Positions 1 through 11,355 of a stretch of DNA of 64,000 nt are shown piece by piece. Location: the NCBI RefSeq assembly GCF_025612915.1, contig NC_069116.1:36995090-37059089 (forward strand). Direction: 5' to 3'. Positions within the stretch are counted from its first letter, which is position 1. Each line of letters starts with the position of its first letter. The position numbers were made by a program, and so were the translations under genes. Below the pieces are notes generated by a model. It worked only from the letters and a program-made list of their open reading frames with translations, was not told the origin of the DNA and ran no database searches. This stretch comes from Magallana angulata. Its lineage: Eukaryota; Mollusca; Bivalvia; Ostreida; Ostreidae.

Positions 1-1340
1 CGAGACGTCGATCAAAATTGTTCAGATTTGGTGGGGCAACTTTTATCGCAATCTATCCAAATTCATTATTGCCATTTATTAATTACAAGCTTATCTTTTA
101 AAAAGATTGGTGAGCTAGCGCTGTAGCCATCTTAAAACACAGAAGCAGATTTATAAAACATTGGTTTATATTTCTGAATCGATTAATTAACAATAGGAAG
201 GCACAGTGGTGTAGCCTACTGGAATTGTGCTGGAGTGGGGTCTCAATTTAGAATTGTGAATCTAGAGTGGACGTCACATCGGCAATGGCATAGCTTATTG
301 CCTTAATCATTATGTAGTTACCGTAATTTCAATTTCGAAGTGAAAATTTTCAAGAACCATTGGTACTGTTTTGTAGCAATCGTATCTTCTCGGGCCTTTC
401 CGGCAAGCTCCGAAAACATATCCGAAGTTGTTTTTCGAGCTTGAAGGAATTTAAGATAAAGTAAGCTATCTATTATAATATTGAATATAACGTATAAGAC
501 CTTTAGCTATTGTTACTTTTTGACTTTTACAATACAACACAAAACTTCATGTGAATATGATAAAACGAAATTCAAATGGTACAGTTTATCTACAGTAGTA
601 AAGTATTCCCAGAATCCCCCACTATGGAGTCGAGCATGCGTATTCCAGTGAAAAGGACTAACGTAGTTGCTAGCGCTCGAGAGCGCTAGCAATTATCCGG
701 TTAGGGGTAAGTAATCTGTATCCCACTACCTGGTTCATGACCTTCTGCTTTACCTCGGACTTAAATAAAACGCGCCACAACCCGACATACTTTAGTCAGT
801 ATCTAAGAAAATGTTAAGTATTGCCGAGAATATGCAAGCAACTCTTTCATATTACACTTCACGTTTCTTTTTTTAAAAATGTATCAAAATTATGCAATAT
901 GTTAATTTTGATTTTCTCTATGAATGAGAAAACATATTGGTTCACATCCAATCCGTAATACATGTACTTTAATTTCAACAAATTATTCTTTCTATATGGT
1001 TCTCTGATTGAAAATATAGGAACTGAATTTAATTTTGAGATGAGATTCAAACGAAACAACAATAGATGTGCTCAGCTTAATTTACTTTTCCCAAATTGTT
1101 TTTTTTTTAACTCTGACAATGATCTTTTATAATTAATTGATCTAATTTTCATCATACTTTCAAAGAAACTTTTCTACTCTTGTTCAATAGGCCTCACAGT
1201 ACATGTATATGCTTTCTAGATTTGGTATATATAATACGTGGCAACACAATTTTTTAAAAGCATATATATGAACAATATTGACAATGATATAAAACAGCAA
1301 CACAATTTAAAAAAAAAAGTATAAACACGTATGTCTCCTC
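1..1340. other. No gene seen; AT-rich flank
   Basis: No convincing coding exon was found; the only longer open frame, 859-1062 on the minus strand, is of low complexity and has no recognisable features. A short perfect hairpin lies at 667-692 (11-bp stem TTGCTAGCGCT, four-base loop). The rest looks like AT-rich intergenic DNA. Confidence 0.5.
667..692. repeat. Perfect 11-bp hairpin
   Basis: The arms TTGCTAGCGCT and AGCGCTAGCAA flank the loop CGAG. It is GC-rich inside AT-rich DNA, like the apex of the larger foldback repeats in this window, but no longer arms were seen around it. Confidence 0.6.
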
Positions 1341-3097
1341 TTAACCGGGATTAATTCTTTCGCAAATATTTTCCAATTTTATGCAAAAATCCTCTTTTTC
1401 TAACAGAAGTTGGACCATTATCTGCCTGAAAATAAAGTATACATACTAAGTGTATTTCAATTCTAAACAGACATATACATATTTTGATAATCATCTTGGA
1501 CCTACCCATACGACAAATGGTAACCTATTCAGTAGCTGGTGCCACGGAGTCGATCTATAATTAGTAACACGGTGTTTGATTAGAAATCCACTTCCCGCGC
1601 TTTCTTCACTCTTGTTGTTTATTCTCTAAGATGAAAAATCAGTTAACAGTTAGGCTATGTTTGCACTACTGATTTCACCGTTTCAAATGGTTTTAGAATG
1701 ACACCAGACAAGAATTATGGTGAACCTTGCATACATATACTACCTAAGGCTAGAATTTTTTGTGTAAAGATTATAAAAATTTAACGTAATATGCTGCACA
1801 TGGTTACCTCTGGTTGCAGAACATCTATTGTTGAATGAATATTGGTCAATATGAATCCAGATTTTCTGCAAAGAAATAAAATTGGAAATTACATAAATTG
1901 ATATCTGATGAATAGGATTCGACTTCTTTTTTACTTTCTAGATTGGTTAATATTATGCATTGCTAGCTGTTAAGATCAAGTGTTTTATAGACAAAATGAA
2001 ATTCCTACAGTTTCGGCGATTCGGCGACGTCATTGTCTTGGATCCTGGAACCCAGTACATCTAGAGAAACTTTGCGATAAAAGTCCTGCAAGCAGAAAAG
2101 AATGCGAAAAGTGATTGTGTAATTAATCGCGGCCTCTGATTCACACTAAGGACGTTTTGTAGGGTAAAATTAGGGAAAATCTGCACTTAGAAATTCATAC
2201 AGTTTGGAACTTTGGAACCTTTGAAAAACTTAAGAACTTGAAGCAGACAAAAAACAAAAAATCCATTAAATAATTTCAATCAGACCATCCAGCCAAAGGA
2301 AAATTATTGATCCACGCCTGAAAGAAGCAATGGATTTATAAGAAATTATTATCATTTATTTAAAAACCGAATGTGTGGTTCTCACTTTTTTGCTTGTATG
2401 TCTCGGAAAATTACGATGCTCGGTTTCAGTGGGATGGGTAGGTTGGGGAATATTGTTCTTAGCCTCGTCATCGTCATGTCTAACATACTGAGCATGGAGA
2501 TCCCCAATCTCAGATGAACATTCTTTATTATAAATCTTTACAGGATCATGTAGTATTTGTATCATTGAACTGTCGATTCTGGACACGATTTCCTCGGTGG
2601 TGCTAGCCCTGACTGCCTGGCTTTCGTTACATTCTTTCTGTATGTTGCAGATACACTGTTCGGAAATATCTAGTCCTGTTGTTGTTTTGGTTGTCGAATG
2701 ACACCTGTCATCCGTTGAGGAAGTGTCTGGCAGCTGTAAATAAAATTACAATAAATGTTTCAAACTCTTTAGCACTCGAATTTTGTTCATCAAATTAAAT
2801 CAAAATGGAATCCACTTCAAAATACATACATCGTTGTCAAAGTCAGTTTGAAAAAAGTAAAGCAGACTTTTTTCGTTGTCTGTTAACGATAGTCCACCAT
2901 CCGGATACCCTCCTGTCTCCTATAGGAAGAATTAACGAAATATTTTGATACTTTGTATACCATTAAATTTTTGTGCATTTGTAGATCAATAACAGTTTAA
3001 ATCTTTATATAAAAATTGACGCTATACAACGTAGTTTATCTGGATTTATATTCGTTGATCTTGACCATGGTTGTTACCTTTGCAACGAAGCGTTTGC

Positions 3098-3155
<58 letters not shown>

Positions 3156-3196
3156 GCAAGTTCATGTAGTCTCACCTGAGTGATGTTCATATTCAT
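1341..3196 (-). CDS. Unrecognised small spliced gene with two alternative 3' routes
   Basis: I do not recognise this protein. Four exons join with consistent phase 0: 3196-3176 (MNMNITQ), 2919-2830, 2733-2386 and 2085-2005, giving about 179 residues ending AESPKL. All junctions have GT-AG signals (donors GTGAGA, GTATGT, GTGAGA). A second route leaves exon 3 earlier, at 2489 (donor GTATGT, phase 2). It then joins 1865-1808, 1625-1525 and 1425-1341, again with every phase matching, and ends ERINPG. The protein is hydrophilic and acidic to neutral, with Cys-rich and Thr-rich stretches in exon 3. It has no signal peptide or membrane segment. A second in-frame ATG is at 3190. A long GA microsatellite lies in intron 1, and a CRE sits 40 bp upstream of the start. 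The exons are inferred from signals and phase only; the gene call is moderate and each isoform less sure. Confidence 0.5.
3101..3150. repeat. (GA)n microsatellite
   Basis: About 24 GA units in intron 1 of the small unrecognised gene, 26 bp downstream of its first donor site on the transcribed (minus) strand. Confidence 0.95.
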
Positions 3197-3235
3197 TCAG
3201 TTTTCAGTTTATCACAGTTCTTGACGTTACGTATA

Positions 3236-3243
3236 TGACGTCA
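3236..3243. promoter_or_regulatory. CRE palindrome TGACGTCA upstream of small gene
   Basis: A perfect TGACGTCA lies 40 bp upstream of the proposed start codon at 3196. Partial matches, TGACGTTA near 3222 and TGACGTGA near 3257, sit beside it. CREB, ATF and CREM proteins bind this site in animals. The TSSK gene of this window has the same arrangement. Function is inferred. Confidence 0.45.
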
Positions 3244-4224
3244 TTGTTGCGTAATGTGACGTGACAATAATGTTATTTCGTTTTCCAAAGAAGGTAGGCC
3301 TACAGTTTCTTTCAATATACTAGTATTTTGTAAAACCAAAAAATATTTATATCTCATGAAATTTGTTTTTCAAGTTTATCTATTTAGGGATAGGCCTACA
3401 ATAACTGTAGAATTATACATTTATATAAACCACTTCACGGTAACTGCAGTACTGTTCTTGTTTGAAATACTACTTTTTATTCGTACGAGTCAATTTCTTG
3501 TGGATTAGCAAAATTCAAACTTTTTCTCAACAAATGGTTGTAGAGAGGGCACCAATGAACCCTCATCATATTTTTTTTCAAATTTTTAAATCATCAAAAT
3601 AAGTGTGTAGCTGCACAGTTCGACAGCTGTTTCTGATTGATTAAAAAGGCATTGTCCTGTTCTTGTGTGCATGTTTTTCAAACAAAATGACATGTAGGAC
3701 TTCATATTTATTGCTTTTATATCGCTTGGCAACATTTTTGGCCAGTTTCGGGCAGAAACAAGCCAGTTCAAGAAATGTTAACACTCTTATCCTCAAATGT
3801 ACAAGATGGTCGCACACCACCCTTAACTTGACTTATTAAAAAAATGAAAATGTCATGGGTGCCCCACTTTTGTCGGAGCTTGTAATATATAACACTGATA
3901 AAAAGTGATTTTGATTTGAACTGAAGTTACAATGAAAACTACCCGCCCCCTCATCACGGATTAGGGTTTTTTCTTCATGATTTTGAGAATTCCCCCTGTT
4001 TTTTAATTGCTTGTCAAGATATTTTGAATGAAGATAATACGTGCTTGAATATCCTTTCCTATTTCTGTACAATTTAAAATTTGATTGTTTTAACTTCCGC
4101 TTTCAAGCTTACATGCAATAATTTGAATGATACACGCAAGTACATTTCTAAAATAAAATGAAAATATTTTATTTTAAGTGATGTACTTGATCGAAGAAAA
4201 AGACTGAAATTTCTTTTTGTGTAG
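3244..4224. other. Intergenic, no gene seen
   Basis: AT-rich DNA between the small gene and a degraded DNA element. The open frames at 3586-3771 and 3836-4072 show no domain, signal peptide or splice context and look accidental. Confidence 0.5.
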
Positions 4225-4857
4225 TCAGGCAAGCTTTTTGGAAAGCTATTACTTGTATCAAATTTGGAGACTCTTTCTAATCAATTGTTATGCTAAGTAT
4301 TTGTATTATAATAAACATTGCAGTAGTTTTCACGGTCAATTGAAGTCATATTTCAATGAAAAAAATATGTACAAAGTTTGTTTAAAAAACAAACGTCACA
4401 AAAGGGTACAACGTTAATTTGCCTTATTTTAAAAATGGCGTCAAGGTGGCTGTGGTTATATTACGGCTTTGACATCTTATAAATAAAGGTCATAATGTTT
4501 TGGCAAATCAAAAGTAAACCTATGTACATATTTTCACAAATATTTCTGAAGTTTGTCTTTTTTACAATTAATGCATAACATGAGGGTTGAATAACGATAA
4601 TCATCCGGGGGACGAAACCAAACGGTTCTCTTTTCTAAACATTCCCATGATGCTGTTTTGTTTTGTTTTGTTTTTTGTTTTTGTCTGCCAACAAAGAAAT
4701 TATTTTATTTACTTTGAATATTTCCAACTTTGACAGAAGGCTGATTCTGCTAGTGTAAATTAGATAGTTTGTGTAATTTAGTGTAGTTACGATAATTTAT
4801 TTGTGTAGAAAAATATTTGATACTCTAATTATTACAGCGGAAAAAAATCGGACCATA
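4225..4857 (-). mobile_element. Degraded relative of the TTAA element at 58757
   Basis: Read on the minus strand this stretch resembles the 611-bp element at 58757-59367 along its length. It shares an end like CGGACCATACAGCT, a GGTTTCGTCCCCCGGATGA-like segment near 4600, and a GTACATATTTTTTTCATTG-like segment near 4350. Its ends are eroded, so it is probably an older insertion. Boundaries are approximate. Confidence 0.5.
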
Positions 4858-4902
4858 CAGCTATATAAACATTAAATCATTATATTTTTTGAAAGACGTG
4901 GT

Positions 4903-5002
4903 CTCATAACCGCAACAGTGTATGCATACAAATTGAGTAACGCGCTATATAACGTTAGCGCGCGTTACTCAAATTGAATGCACACACCGTTGCAGTTTTG
5001 AG
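4903..5002. repeat. Foldback hairpin with GC-rich apex
   Basis: The arms CTCATAACCGCAAC... and ...GTTGCAGTTTTGAG pair with some mismatches. They continue inward through GAGTAACGCGC and GCGCGTTACTC around a short loop. It resembles the other foldback repeats in this window in having a GC-rich apex inside AT-rich arms. Confidence 0.65.
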
Positions 5003-5222
5003 AAGCAAATATTTCGCAAATAATGATTGAATGCTTAATTGTTTTGAATGACAGAGAGAGCCACCGTTAAGGGATTGATAAAACATATTTTCAAACAACC
5101 TTACTTAATTTAAGGTGAGTGTGACATATTCTAAAACAAAATACAATTGTAATACAACTAATCAAATTAATACAGTTTTATGATAAATTGGCATGACATA
5201 TCCTTAACACTGACATTGATAG

Positions 5223-6713
5223 CTAATGTGATATGGAATAAATCCTGTAGAATCTAACGAATGACAGAAATCGGTTCATCGATGAAAGTGAAAAAATAAT
5301 TTGCTCAAGTTCCGGTGGAATCTCTTTGAGTGTGGTTCCCGACGGTACTAAGTATTCGGGATAAAACCAGAGTACCAGATTCCCCACACAGAGAAACAAT
5401 GCAATATGTTTGATTTTCTGAAAGTAATCAACAGTTATTCGTTCTAAAATGAGTAAAAACACAGTTTGTACAAAAAGCTGATAAATGTAGCTAAAACGAA
5501 GCAGAGTTAGCTCGAAAAATGCCGATCTACCTGTCTCGCGATGCCAAGAAAGAACGCAGAAACAGTTGTCTCCCATAAAACATATTATGGATAGTACATC
5601 ATTTTTGAAAACCCATCGTTTGGCTTCATGGTTATGAACTGAATTTTTGATAGGTAAGTACTTCACCCGATGTAATCCTCGATAAGTAGCAACGATTAAT
5701 AAGGCATTCGGAATCAATGCAGATGATAGCCACCAGATTCTCAAATATTCGATTTCTTCTACCCCAGGAGGGCGTGTCCATTGTGTCAATACAAGAACCA
5801 CCAAACACGGAATAAAGGGAGCAAAAGAGCAACACGTAACAATGAGACTCTGTCTGAGAAACTTTTCTCCATTTCTTTGATTTCTATCACAGGGTTGACT
5901 TTCTTTCGGCTCGCCTTCATCGGTATCTTTTGATGGTATACTTGTCGGCAGTATACTAGCAATTAAGCCTATACAGATGATAAAATATTTGGAGTGGATT
6001 TGCATTGCGATTTTGTGTACAGGCGAAAGAATATTTGCGTATATTTTAGATTCATAGTAACATGCAGCAAGATCTGAAGTGTTGTTTATCCTATCAATGG
6101 GAAGATGGCTTTTTGCCATACGTAAGCTAGTAAACATCCATAATATACCATTTGTGAGCATTGCCAATGCTAAAACGTAGTTGACCTTTAGTTTGTTTTG
6201 AAATTTGCTTTGCGTCAATGTGATTAAAACCAAAGTTTGTATGGAGCAAAAACAAATTTGTGTTATCCGGTTAAAGCAGGCGCTAAAATAATGATACTCA
6301 TGGAGTTTTTGATAGCAAGTGATATCCAAAATGCAATTCAATCCTTGATAGAGAAAAATTCCAAATGTAAATATAAAAAGAAATCGGTATAAAAGTCTTG
6401 CAGCTGGGTCAACCATAGGTATAGAACAATCCAGATACACTTGTGGTTGTTTTTTGTAACAATGAAGCAAATGGATCCACGCCGCAGTTGAGAGCAAACA
6501 CAGACACCCACAACTGAATTGAAGAAAATACCTCTCAAAGGAAATCGGCGATTCATATATTTCCAAAACTGGGAAGAAGAATCCAATCAAACTAGTTACA
6601 AATATAAGACAGGAAACACACCCGTCGGGTTTGTCAGTTACCGATGTCTGCATATTGCCAATAGAAAACAGTGTGAAAAGTATATGTTTAATTTTTGTCA
6701 TATCGATTGCCAT
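5223..6713 (-). CDS. Otopetrin-like proton channel, copy 1
   Basis: A single open frame of 496 residues with about twelve hydrophobic segments, as expected for otopetrins, which are proton-selective channels built from two six-helix halves. Family-like signatures are a fifth helix reading NYVLALAMLTNGILWMFTS, which corresponds to the conserved ATN..LW region, and a C-terminal FLSFVRFYRIYS resembling the usual FYR.HS ending. Length is near the family's lower range. A second in-frame ATG at 6701 (MTKIKHIL) aligns better with the neighbours' starts. There is no intron. It is the first of four same-strand paralogues and looks closest to copy 2. The assignment is from remembered family patterns, not a search. 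A generic multi-pass membrane protein is the alternative. Confidence 0.75.
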   Translation of the reverse strand: MAIDMTKIKHILFTLFSIGNMQTSVTDKPDGCVSCLIFVTSLIGFFFPVLEIYESPISFERYFLQFSCGCLCLLSTAAWIHLLHCYKKQPQVYLDCSIPMVDPAARLLYRFLFIFTFGIFLYQGLNCILDITCYQKLHEYHYFSACFNRITQICFCSIQTLVLITLTQSKFQNKLKVNYVLALAMLTNGILWMFTSLRMAKSHLPIDRINNTSDLAACYYESKIYANILSPVHKIAMQIHSKYFIICIGLIASILPTSIPSKDTDEGEPKESQPCDRNQRNGEKFLRQSLIVTCCSFAPFIPCLVVLVLTQWTRPPGVEEIEYLRIWWLSSALIPNALLIVATYRGLHRVKYLPIKNSVHNHEAKRWVFKNDVLSIICFMGDNCFCVLSWHRETGRSAFFELTLLRFSYIYQLFVQTVFLLILERITVDYFQKIKHIALFLCVGNLVLWFYPEYLVPSGTTLKEIPPELEQIIFSLSSMNRFLSFVRFYRIYSISH

Positions 6714-7673
6714 TTGGATGAAATATTAAACACCTGGATGAATTCTTTCGAAAATAGTAGTTCAACATAATTCTTTTTCTACATTTTATATACATGAATC
6801 GGAATCAGGAAGCAAATCAAGGAAGAGTTACTAGGTCAAAATATTTATTGAAAACGTTTATCACACAAAGGAAATGACTCCGGGAATAGAACAAAAAATG
6901 GAATTGGTGTTTTTCGTAATGTCTCTCCAGTGTTACCTACAAATCCTTGTATTTCAAAATATGACTAAAATTGACAAGACATACCAGATATTTAGCTTCC
7001 GTATTTTTCAAAGTAAATTTTCACTAACAATTTATTCCGAATTTTATGTGGACAAAGGTGGTTTCCTCGCGGGCACAATATTGAAACATTACTTCCTACA
7101 ACTTTGAATACTTCCATGAAGTGACATTTCTATTTCCCCAATCCAAACATTGACACACCTTTAACAGCTTCACGGAACAATTTCTTCGATATGAGCGGAA
7201 ATGTATAATTTTAAATGTACATTCCAATGTCAAACTAAACTGTACCTACATATTTGTTTTCAAACGAAATATTTACTGTAAAAAAAACTTCTTCTTTCGT
7301 TTAAAATTAATTATTAAATCCACCCTTCATAGTTATATTCAAAACCTAAAGCTATGAGATAACGTCTTCGAGAGGAATTACTTTGATTTTTGGTAAACGT
7401 TTTTCCTATATATGTTATATATCATATAAATATTTTTCCATAAAGGATTTACAAAGCACTGAGAAATTCGCCTCATCAAAGATTCGCCTCCGCTTTAGGC
7501 GAGGTTTAGATTCTTAAGTCTAGCAGTGCGCGACCATCGCGCTAACCTTTCGGCCATCCGGAAAAGCTAAAAAAAACTTGCTTTCAAATACAGATGCATT
7601 TTAATTAATCTTATACACGTACAACTTCATAACAATAATCCCATGCATGTTTAATTCCTTAACAATACCTTAA
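6714..7673. other. Intergenic between otopetrin copies 1 and 2, left part
   Basis: No exon was found. The frame at 6874-7107 is unsupported. At 7478-7563 the minus strand resembles a decayed serine-type tRNA (see separate entry). Confidence 0.5.
7478..7563 (-). pseudogene. tRNA-like sequence, decayed
   Basis: Read on the minus strand it begins GGATGGCCGAAAGGTTAGCG and runs through an A-box-like part and a loop containing CTGCTAGACTTAAGAATC. The overall order resembles a Ser-type tRNA with a long variable arm. The stems do not pair convincingly, so it is a tRNA-derived remnant at best. Confidence 0.3.
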
Positions 7674-8015
7674 GGTGGTATGGGACACCTGTCGATATTA
7701 ATGTGGATTAATTAAAAGTAAATTACAATCAAAACACTTTCACCAAAATAATTTTTTTTCTTCAAATTTTGCAATATTTGACCAAAAAATATGCTTTAAA
7801 ACTTTTGGAAAGGTAAATCTTTTAATAAGCCCAAGCAGGATTCAAACTCATGACTAACAAATTCGTAGTTAACCCTCTAACAGCTGTCTAACACATTGCG
7901 CTGAACTATTTAAAAGTAACACTTTTCGGAAAGAAAACGTTTATTAAATTATGCTTGATTTTATTTTTCATTTCAATCGGCATTATGTCGCAATATGGAG
8001 GTGTCCCATACAACC
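7674..8015. mobile_element. Short TTAA-type element carrying a tRNA-like segment
   Basis: The terminal inverted repeats GGTGGTATGGGACACCT and its partner GGTTGTATGGGACACCT (read from the right end) bound 342 bp. The left side is flanked by TTAA and the right by the similar TTTA. Inside, at about 7836-7917 on the minus strand, is a tRNA-like segment with TAGTTCAGCGCAATG (A-box-like) and GAGTTTGAATCC (B-box-like). No transposase is present, so it is non-autonomous. Confidence 0.65.
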
Positions 8016-8732
8016 TTTATACATGTATAATTCCATAAAAATAACCTCATACATTAAAAATTCCATAAACTAAATCCATGCATGTTTAATTCTATAACAA
8101 TAATCTCATACATGTACAAGTATATTCAAGAAAAAAGTGTCTTTTGAGGGATCGTATTAGTGTAAAAGTTATTTACAAATCAAAATTAAACAAAGAATTT
8201 TAAAAAAAAAAGGTGAAAGTTATAGATAACACATTAAAATCTTGACAATTAAAGTTAATTTTCAGATGGACGTCATTCGAATCATATGTCAAAACATTCA
8301 TCAAATTTTGTATGGCAAAAATCATCATTAACCTAAGTAAACTCCTACGAAGCAAATAAAACACAGCTGTTCGGGTTTTTTATTTTATGATTTTCTTCCG
8401 AATGTTGATGTAGTTTATTGTAAAAGTAAGTTTTACATACATTGCACTTATTCCAAAAGAGTAGGATGAACTACACGATGAATAATTTGAGAAATATTTT
8501 GGATAGGGAAGTTTTAACGTAAGACAATATACGCTGCACAAATAATAAATACAGACTCATTGACTTCAATTTTTATTTAAATTAAGTGTATTGATTTTTT
8601 TCATTTTCTTCTATTCTATCATCTCACTTTTGTTTTTTAATGGGTTGTAAATGAATCAATATGACAACTAGTTGGGATATTGAAATACCAAGTGAAATAC
8701 CTCGTTCAAAACTGACATTAACATTAAAAATA
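8016..8732. other. Intergenic with degenerate short repeats
   Basis: Degenerate copies of a phrase like CCATGCATGTTTAATTC occur near 7640, 8040 and 8090, so the TTAA element appears to have inserted into a small tandem repeat. No gene is seen. Confidence 0.5.
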
Positions 8733-10217
8733 TTACTCTGGTAAAGAGTATATACGATAGAAACGAAGGAAAGACAGAACTCGATTCAACGTTGAAAGTG
8801 AAAACATAATTTGTTCCAACTCCGGTGGTATCTCTTTAAATCCTCTGTCTCTTGGTACCAAGTATTCGACATATAACCACAATATCGCATTGCCCACAGA
8901 CAGACACAAGGTAATATTTCTTATTTTTTGGTAGGAATGAAAGGAAGTTCGTTCTAAAATGAGTAAAAACACGGTTTGTAGAAAAACTTGAAAAATATAA
9001 GTTAAACGAAGAAATGTTAGCCCGAAAACAAAAGAATTCGTAAATTCACGATGCCAAGTAAGAATGTTCCAAGAGATGTCTCCAACTGAACATAAAATAG
9101 ATATACCATCATTTCTGAAAACCCATCCTTCGGATGCATAGTCCTGTTTCAATGTTATTATATAGAAGTCTCTCACTCGGTGCAATCCACAATAGGTAGC
9201 GATGATTAACAAAACATTTGGAATTATAGCAAATGTTACCCACCAAACTCTCAAATACTCCACCTCATCGTATTCAGGAGGGCGTGTCCAGTGTTTCAAG
9301 ATTAAAATTATCAAGCATGGAATAAACATCACAATAGAAAAGGCTACAACAATTAAGTCTGGGCATCTCTTCCTATTTGGTTGATTTATTCCAGAATGTT
9401 GACTTTCCTTTAGCCCAACTGTATCTTTTGATGTTAAACTTGTTGGTAGTATACTAGCAGTCAAGCCAGTACAAATGATGAAATACTTCAGATGAATCTG
9501 CATCGCAATTCTTTCAGAAGGCGAAAGAACATTTTCATATATTTTAGATTTATAGTAACAAGCAATAACATTTGAAGTTCTGTTCGTATTATAAATGGAC
9601 TTTGGTTTTGCAACTCTTAAGCTCGTAAACATCCATAAAATACCATTTGTGAGCAACGCAATGGCCAACACGTAATTAACTTTTAAACTGTTCTTAAATT
9701 TGTTTTGAGTCAGTATTATCAAAATAATCGATTGAATCGTGCAAAACAGGATTTCTAATATCCTGTTTATAGAACTGCAGAGATAGTGATACTCGTGGAA
9801 TATTTGGTAGCAGCTGATATCCAAGATCGTATTCAATCCATGATAGATGAAAATTCCTAAGGTGAAAATAAGTAGTAAAATGTAAATAATCTTTGCAGTC
9901 GGGTCAACAACAGAGGTTAGAGAATCCAAATACACATGTGGTTGTTTTCTGTAGCATTGGAGCAAATGTATCCACGCAACACTCGAGAGTAAACATAGAC
10001 ATCCAAAACTTAATTGAAGAATAAAGAACGTTTCAAATGAATTCAGTGATTCGAATATTTCTAATACCGGAAAAAGAAATCCCATCACACTTGCAACCAA
10101 TATTATACAGGATACACTGCCGTCTGACTTGACTACTTCATTTGCTGACGTCTGCTTATATCCAACTGTGAACAGCGTGAGAAGAACCTTTTTTAGATTT
10201 TCAAAAACGCTGGCCAT
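8733..10217 (-). CDS. Otopetrin-like proton channel, copy 2
   Basis: An uninterrupted 494-residue frame starting MASVFENLKKVLLTLF. About twelve membrane segments are visible, roughly at residues 33-55, 63-85, 105-130, 145-170, 175-200, 235-257, 282-305 and 318-340, with four more before the end. The fifth contains LAIALLTNGILWMFTSLR and the C-terminus is FLSFLRFYRIYSLPE, both otopetrin-like. Otopetrins conduct protons across membranes in acid taste, vestibular and biomineralising cells; the role in this animal is unknown. It aligns with copy 1 from end to end by eye. There is no intron, unlike the vertebrate otopetrin genes. No in-frame stop or frameshift is seen, so it is probably functional. 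Confidence 0.75.
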   Translation of the reverse strand: MASVFENLKKVLLTLFTVGYKQTSANEVVKSDGSVSCIILVASVMGFLFPVLEIFESLNSFETFFILQLSFGCLCLLSSVAWIHLLQCYRKQPHVYLDSLTSVVDPTAKIIYILLLIFTLGIFIYHGLNTILDISCYQIFHEYHYLCSSINRILEILFCTIQSIILIILTQNKFKNSLKVNYVLAIALLTNGILWMFTSLRVAKPKSIYNTNRTSNVIACYYKSKIYENVLSPSERIAMQIHLKYFIICTGLTASILPTSLTSKDTVGLKESQHSGINQPNRKRCPDLIVVAFSIVMFIPCLIILILKHWTRPPEYDEVEYLRVWWVTFAIIPNVLLIIATYCGLHRVRDFYIITLKQDYASEGWVFRNDGISILCSVGDISWNILTWHREFTNSFVFGLTFLRLTYIFQVFLQTVFLLILERTSFHSYQKIRNITLCLSVGNAILWLYVEYLVPRDRGFKEIPPELEQIMFSLSTLNRVLSFLRFYRIYSLPE

Positions 10218-11355
10218 ATTGGTATGATATTGTACGTGTTGTAGTGGTTTTTTTTATCTGAATATTACATGTAGCTTGACAGTATCACCTTAAAAATGCA
10301 TAGATAAATGTTCACACACGGAAATAGATAAAAATGCGTTACGGAAAAGTATCTACGTGGTAAAATTTCTTAACAGCCAATCACAATTCTTTTAACGCGG
10401 TGACTGCCCACTATCAGTGAACTCTATCGCTCATCTGAGCTTCAATGTATACATATAATCAATATAATGACATGTTTAGAAAACACAAAAACATTTGGCT
10501 TACTTGTCACGTACAAGGTGTTCGTGATTCTTTATATTACATGTATAACCGTTCTTAAACGTATTTTTTAAATGATATCTTTACACAAAATAAAGTCCAT
10601 GTATTTATAAATCTGTGCAGCCTGAATGTTTCGCTTAAAACAACCAATCGTAACTTTATTGACTTGTATATATTAGTATACAGAAGAAGCAAGGGAGGAG
10701 TGATCGGAAATAATATAGCCACTGCTCTTCTGAATTCATGTCAGCTTCAAAAAAGTTGTTGTGACCTTGCTCTAGGAATCTGCTCTAAATCGGCTCAAGG
10801 AGAAATATTCGTCCTTTTGTGATTAATCACAAATCCATGAGGTTCATGATTTATCAAGGTAGATTGGCTTTTTATTATCTAGATACACGTACCAATCATC
10901 AAACTAAGTTTGAATATTTACTTGGAAACATAAATATGGAATATAATATTATTCAGACGATATCAATATTTGTAATGTAGATAACACTGCTATGTGAAAA
11001 AATGAAATTTTCATAGAAGATAACATATTTGATTTGTTCTGGTTATATATCAATAATTTTGATATATTCGTGTACGTCCAGAAATACAGAAATTGATTGG
11101 TATTCATATGTTCCCTCTCTTTTTTAATTACATTTAGGTTCATAGAAGACGGTTGGCTTTGACCGCAAACAAGCATTCTATTGTTTAATTAAGTAGATAT
11201 TTTCCTGCTTGCATATTCATCATGTCTGTTGATGTAATTATTAATTCAGTACCGAATAGTCATGTCAGTTCAACAGTTGATTAACTGTATCTGTAAATTC
11301 ATCAAGTTTGAACAAAATAACTAATTTAAATTAAACTTTTAAAAGATGCTGTTTT
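10218..11355. other. Intergenic between otopetrin copies 2 and 3
   Basis: No exon or repeat with clear ends was found. The frame at 10949-11176 (minus) has no supporting feature. AT-rich spacer. Confidence 0.5.
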
